Source of the DNA: Treponema sp.
Lineage (GTDB): Bacteria > Spirochaetota > Spirochaetia > Treponematales > Breznakiellaceae
NCBI GenBank assembly: GCA_031263265.1
Contig: JAISGE010000074.1
Location: 1-14,335 of the forward strand
Direction: 5' to 3'
Length of the DNA stretch: 14,335 nucleotides
The translations under genes were made by a program, and so were the position numbers. The stretch's first letter is position 1, and every line of letters starts with the position of its first letter. Below are positions 14,180-14,335 of this stretch, one piece after another. The notes under the pieces were generated by a model, which searched no databases, was not told the origin of the DNA, and worked only from the letters and a program-made list of their open reading frames with translations.

Positions 14180-14195
14180 GTATACAAAAGTATAC
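14180..14195 (+). other. GTATAC-AAAA-GTATAC hairpin in the 5' leader
   Basis: Two copies of the palindrome GTATAC flank AAAA, giving a six-base-pair stem. It ends about 35 bases before the ATG at 14231 and about 18 before the SD. It could be a dimer-binding operator or a leader hairpin that affects translation. Confidence 0.35.
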
Positions 14196-14230
14196 TTCCA
14201 AGGAACTTATCAAGGGAGGTAAGGGAATAC

Positions 14231-14335
<105 letters not shown>

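Larger units (their letters stand above)
13947..14230. other. Intergenic region upstream of the right-edge ORF
   Basis: The stretch holds the rnz promoter (13955-13984), a hairpin ACCGATG/CATCGGT with a three-base loop (14046-14062), a candidate promoter (14094-14122), a second hairpin GTATAC-AAAA-GTATAC (14180-14195) and an SD (14213-14219 region) for the ORF at 14231. I see no tRNA or other RNA gene. Confidence 0.5.

Noticed and set aside
13947..14230. tRNA or small RNA gene
   Set aside because: No cloverleaf arms, T-loop GTTCRA motif or CCA end were found; only short hairpins are present.

Overview
The window looks like accessory and core sequence from a treponeme-like spirochaete, most probably a host-gut (termite-type) Treponema. 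This rests on protein style: Ig-like repeat lipoproteins with poor lipoboxes, a large single-pass TPR protein with an acidic N-terminus, and a corrinoid methyl-transfer pair. No rRNA or single-copy marker is present, so the assignment is an inference. G+C is moderate, and no tRNA, rRNA, CRISPR array or insertion sequence was recognised.

Layout. (1) 1-2882, minus strand: a two-gene surface lipoprotein operon. The first gene (coding strand 2882 to 1295) has a good promoter, an SD and an ATG, then a run of 18 C. As sequenced, the run puts the 5' part out of frame with the lipoprotein signal and four 88-residue Ig-like repeats. A run of 17 or 20 C would join them, so this reads as a phase-variable ON/OFF switch captured in OFF. 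The second lipoprotein (1285 to the left edge) is incomplete. (2) 2883-3366: a 484-base intergenic region with the two outward promoters, a 17-codon ORF with a perfect SD, and a G+C-rich relic of coding sequence. (3) 3367-9112, plus strand: a five-gene operon from one strong promoter, encoding an AcsE/MtgA-type methyltetrahydrofolate:corrinoid methyltransferase, its corrinoid protein, a dihydropyrimidinase/hydantoinase, an XdhC-type molybdoenzyme maturation factor and an M3 oligoendopeptidase. It ends in a hairpin terminator that lies inside the tail of the convergent gene. (4) 9102-12931: a divergent pair, an exported protein with a glycogen-binding-like domain (minus) and a 1,016-residue membrane-anchored TPR protein (plus). 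(5) 13020-13946, minus: ribonuclease Z, with a promoter so close to its ATG that the mRNA may be leaderless. (6) 13947-14335: a regulatory region with two hairpins, then a new ORF that enters a run of 65 G after 13 codons, where the window ends.

How the parts fit. The central operon pairs one-carbon transfer to tetrahydrofolate with cyclic-ureide hydrolysis and a molybdenum-hydroxylase helper. That suggests use of a purine-derived or methylated nitrogen compound, although the substrate-specific methyltransferase and the hydroxylase itself are not in view. The flanks are surface or envelope functions, and both ends of the window carry a homopolymer tract just inside an ORF with a good SD. This is the most unusual feature of the window.
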